From the NCBI RefSeq assembly GCF_001940525.2, contig NZ_CP019437.1, positions 842,501 to 906,500 on the forward strand: a stretch of DNA of 64,000 nt, given 5' to 3'. The DNA comes from Thioclava nitratireducens (GTDB lineage: Bacteria; Pseudomonadota; Alphaproteobacteria; Rhodobacterales; Rhodobacteraceae). The number at the start of each line of letters is the position of its first letter. Position 1 is the stretch's first letter. The notes below the pieces were generated by a model. That model made no database searches and was not told where the DNA came from. It saw only the letters and a list, made by a program, of their open reading frames with translations. Positions 63,370 to 64,000 of this stretch are shown here, in pieces. Both the position numbers and the translations under genes were made by a program.

Positions 63370-63560
63370 CCGCCAGTCAGAGCCCGAGGTCGTTCGGTTC
63401 GGGTAAAGCTCGACCAGTTCGGCGGCGAAGGGCGCCGGATCCGCGTAAGGCGGATCAAGCTCGGAACTGCGCTCGGAGCCGGAGTCCTTCAGCCAGATAT
63501 GCGCGTTCTCGCCCAGCCGGATCGCCTCTTGGAATGGACCCTGATCAATTCCCGGCATCG
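63370..63560 (-). pseudogene. fragment of an amidohydrolase-2 / PDC-hydrolase-like enzyme
   Basis: The minus-strand frame reads HIWLKDSGSERSSELDPPYA, then FAAELVELYPNRTTSGSDWRHP. The final GSDW-HP is the active-site end typical of TIM-barrel amidohydrolases such as 2-pyrone-4,6-dicarboxylate hydrolase. N- and C-terminal parts are absent. Confidence 0.65.
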
Positions 63561-63759
63561 CGGCGTGCAAGCTTGCGCTTTCGGATAACAATTCGACTTG
63601 CTTACATCTCCCATGAATGGAGAACTGGCCGGCGGCGGATCAACATGGGCGTCGAGGAAGAACTCCCAGGTGCCGATCTTCGCAGCCTCCGTGCCGCAAA
63701 ATATGCCACTGTGAACCACCGGAAGCGTTCACAGGCCAAATGAAAGAGGATGAGTTCAC

Positions 63760-64000
63760 ATGAGCGCCCCGGTTCCGGTCTTCGACGGCCATAACGATTT
63801 CCTTCTGCGCCTGCTGCGCGCCCCGGAGGCCCGCGAGACGACTTGGCTAAGCGATACCGGAGAGGGCCATCTCGACCTGCCGCGGATGCGTGCGGGTGGT
63901 TTCGCGGGCGGGTTCTTCGCGGTCTACATTCCGTCGCCAGTCGCCCATGACGATCCCGATTTGGACGCCATCATGCGAAATCCCCCCTTTTCGCTGCCTT
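63760..64000 (+). CDS. membrane dipeptidase, peptidase family M19 (3' end outside the window)
   Basis: The ATG at 63760, with AGAGG before it, opens a frame that reaches the window edge (80 codons). The N-terminus VPVFDGHNDFLLRLL carries the HxD zinc motif of M19 renal-dipeptidase-like enzymes, and LDLPRMRAGGFAGGFFAVYI is the next conserved block. It would hydrolyse dipeptides or related amides. The gene marks the end of the decayed region. Confidence 0.85.
   Translation, partial: MSAPVPVFDGHNDFLLRLLRAPEARETTWLSDTGEGHLDLPRMRAGGFAGGFFAVYIPSPVAHDDPDLDAIMRNPPFSLP

Larger units (their letters stand above)
63138..63759. other. region of decayed gene fragments
   Basis: No intact gene is found in these 622 bp. 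On the minus strand two remnants can be seen: an SDR tail at about 63245-63330 and an amidohydrolase piece at about 63370-63560. The rest, including a minus-strand peptide-like stretch near 63620-63715, could not be assigned. Confidence 0.6.

Noticed and set aside
63252..63743. 163-codon plus-strand frame in the decayed region
   Set aside because: Runs antisense to recognisable SDR and amidohydrolase fragments; no similarity of its own.

Overview
The window is a 64 kb piece of a GC-rich chromosome, almost certainly from an alphaproteobacterium and most likely the Rhodobacteraceae. The evidence is gene content: a thiCOSGEF operon under a TPP riboswitch, bioBFDAGC with an alphaproteobacterial BioR box, an frcBCAK fructose-type ABC system with a ROK regulator, and TRAP and peptide ABC transporters. 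I cannot fix the genus. No rRNA, tRNA or CRISPR array was seen.

Layout. 1-2040: the end of a sugar-type solute-binding protein gene and a GH5-like glycosidase. 2043-10574: a GntR-controlled module made of a peptide-type ABC transporter (with a fused permease-ATPase), a DUF1028 protein, the GntR regulator and an M20 amidohydrolase. Matching TTATCATGATAA palindromes lie in both of its divergent promoters. 10775-17672: housekeeping and stress genes (tex, a CDF metal exporter, an ExoD protein, a YghU-type GST, a BLUF photoreceptor, 5-formyl-THF cyclo-ligase with a structured leader). 18106-20472: a subtilisin autotransporter. 20562-26045: TPP riboswitch and thiamine operon. 26094-32196: bioR-like regulator and the biotin operon. 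32892-35134: queC-D-E-F for preQ1 synthesis. 35223-39898: cupredoxin, HxlR regulator, covalent-flavin oxidoreductase with truncated haemoglobin, HPP-CBS membrane protein. 40118-45975: frcR, frcBCAK and a transaldolase. 46368-48489: CBS protein, lipoprotein, 1-Cys peroxiredoxin and a small membrane protein. 48490-50290: an IS200/IS605-type element with intact tnpA and tnpB, inserted just upstream of a second BLUF gene. 50823-54258: hybrid histidine kinase and response regulator. 54567-63137: an operon for P450, ferredoxin, ferredoxin reductase, TRAP transporter and aldehyde dehydrogenase, divergent from a LysR regulator. 63138-63759: decayed gene fragments. 63760 to the end: start of an M19 dipeptidase.

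How the parts work together. Three vitamin or cofactor pathways (thiamine, biotin, queuosine precursor) are in compact operons with start-stop overlaps. Three catabolic modules each carry their own regulator and a visible palindrome: GntR with the peptide/amidohydrolase genes, ROK with frc, and LysR with the P450 operon. Sensory genes (two BLUF proteins, hybrid kinase, response regulator) and stress genes (peroxiredoxin, CBS, haemoglobin, ExoD) are scattered between them. Two exact GGAAC-N16-CGTT promoter-like sites suggest that part of this set answers to an EcfG-type sigma factor.
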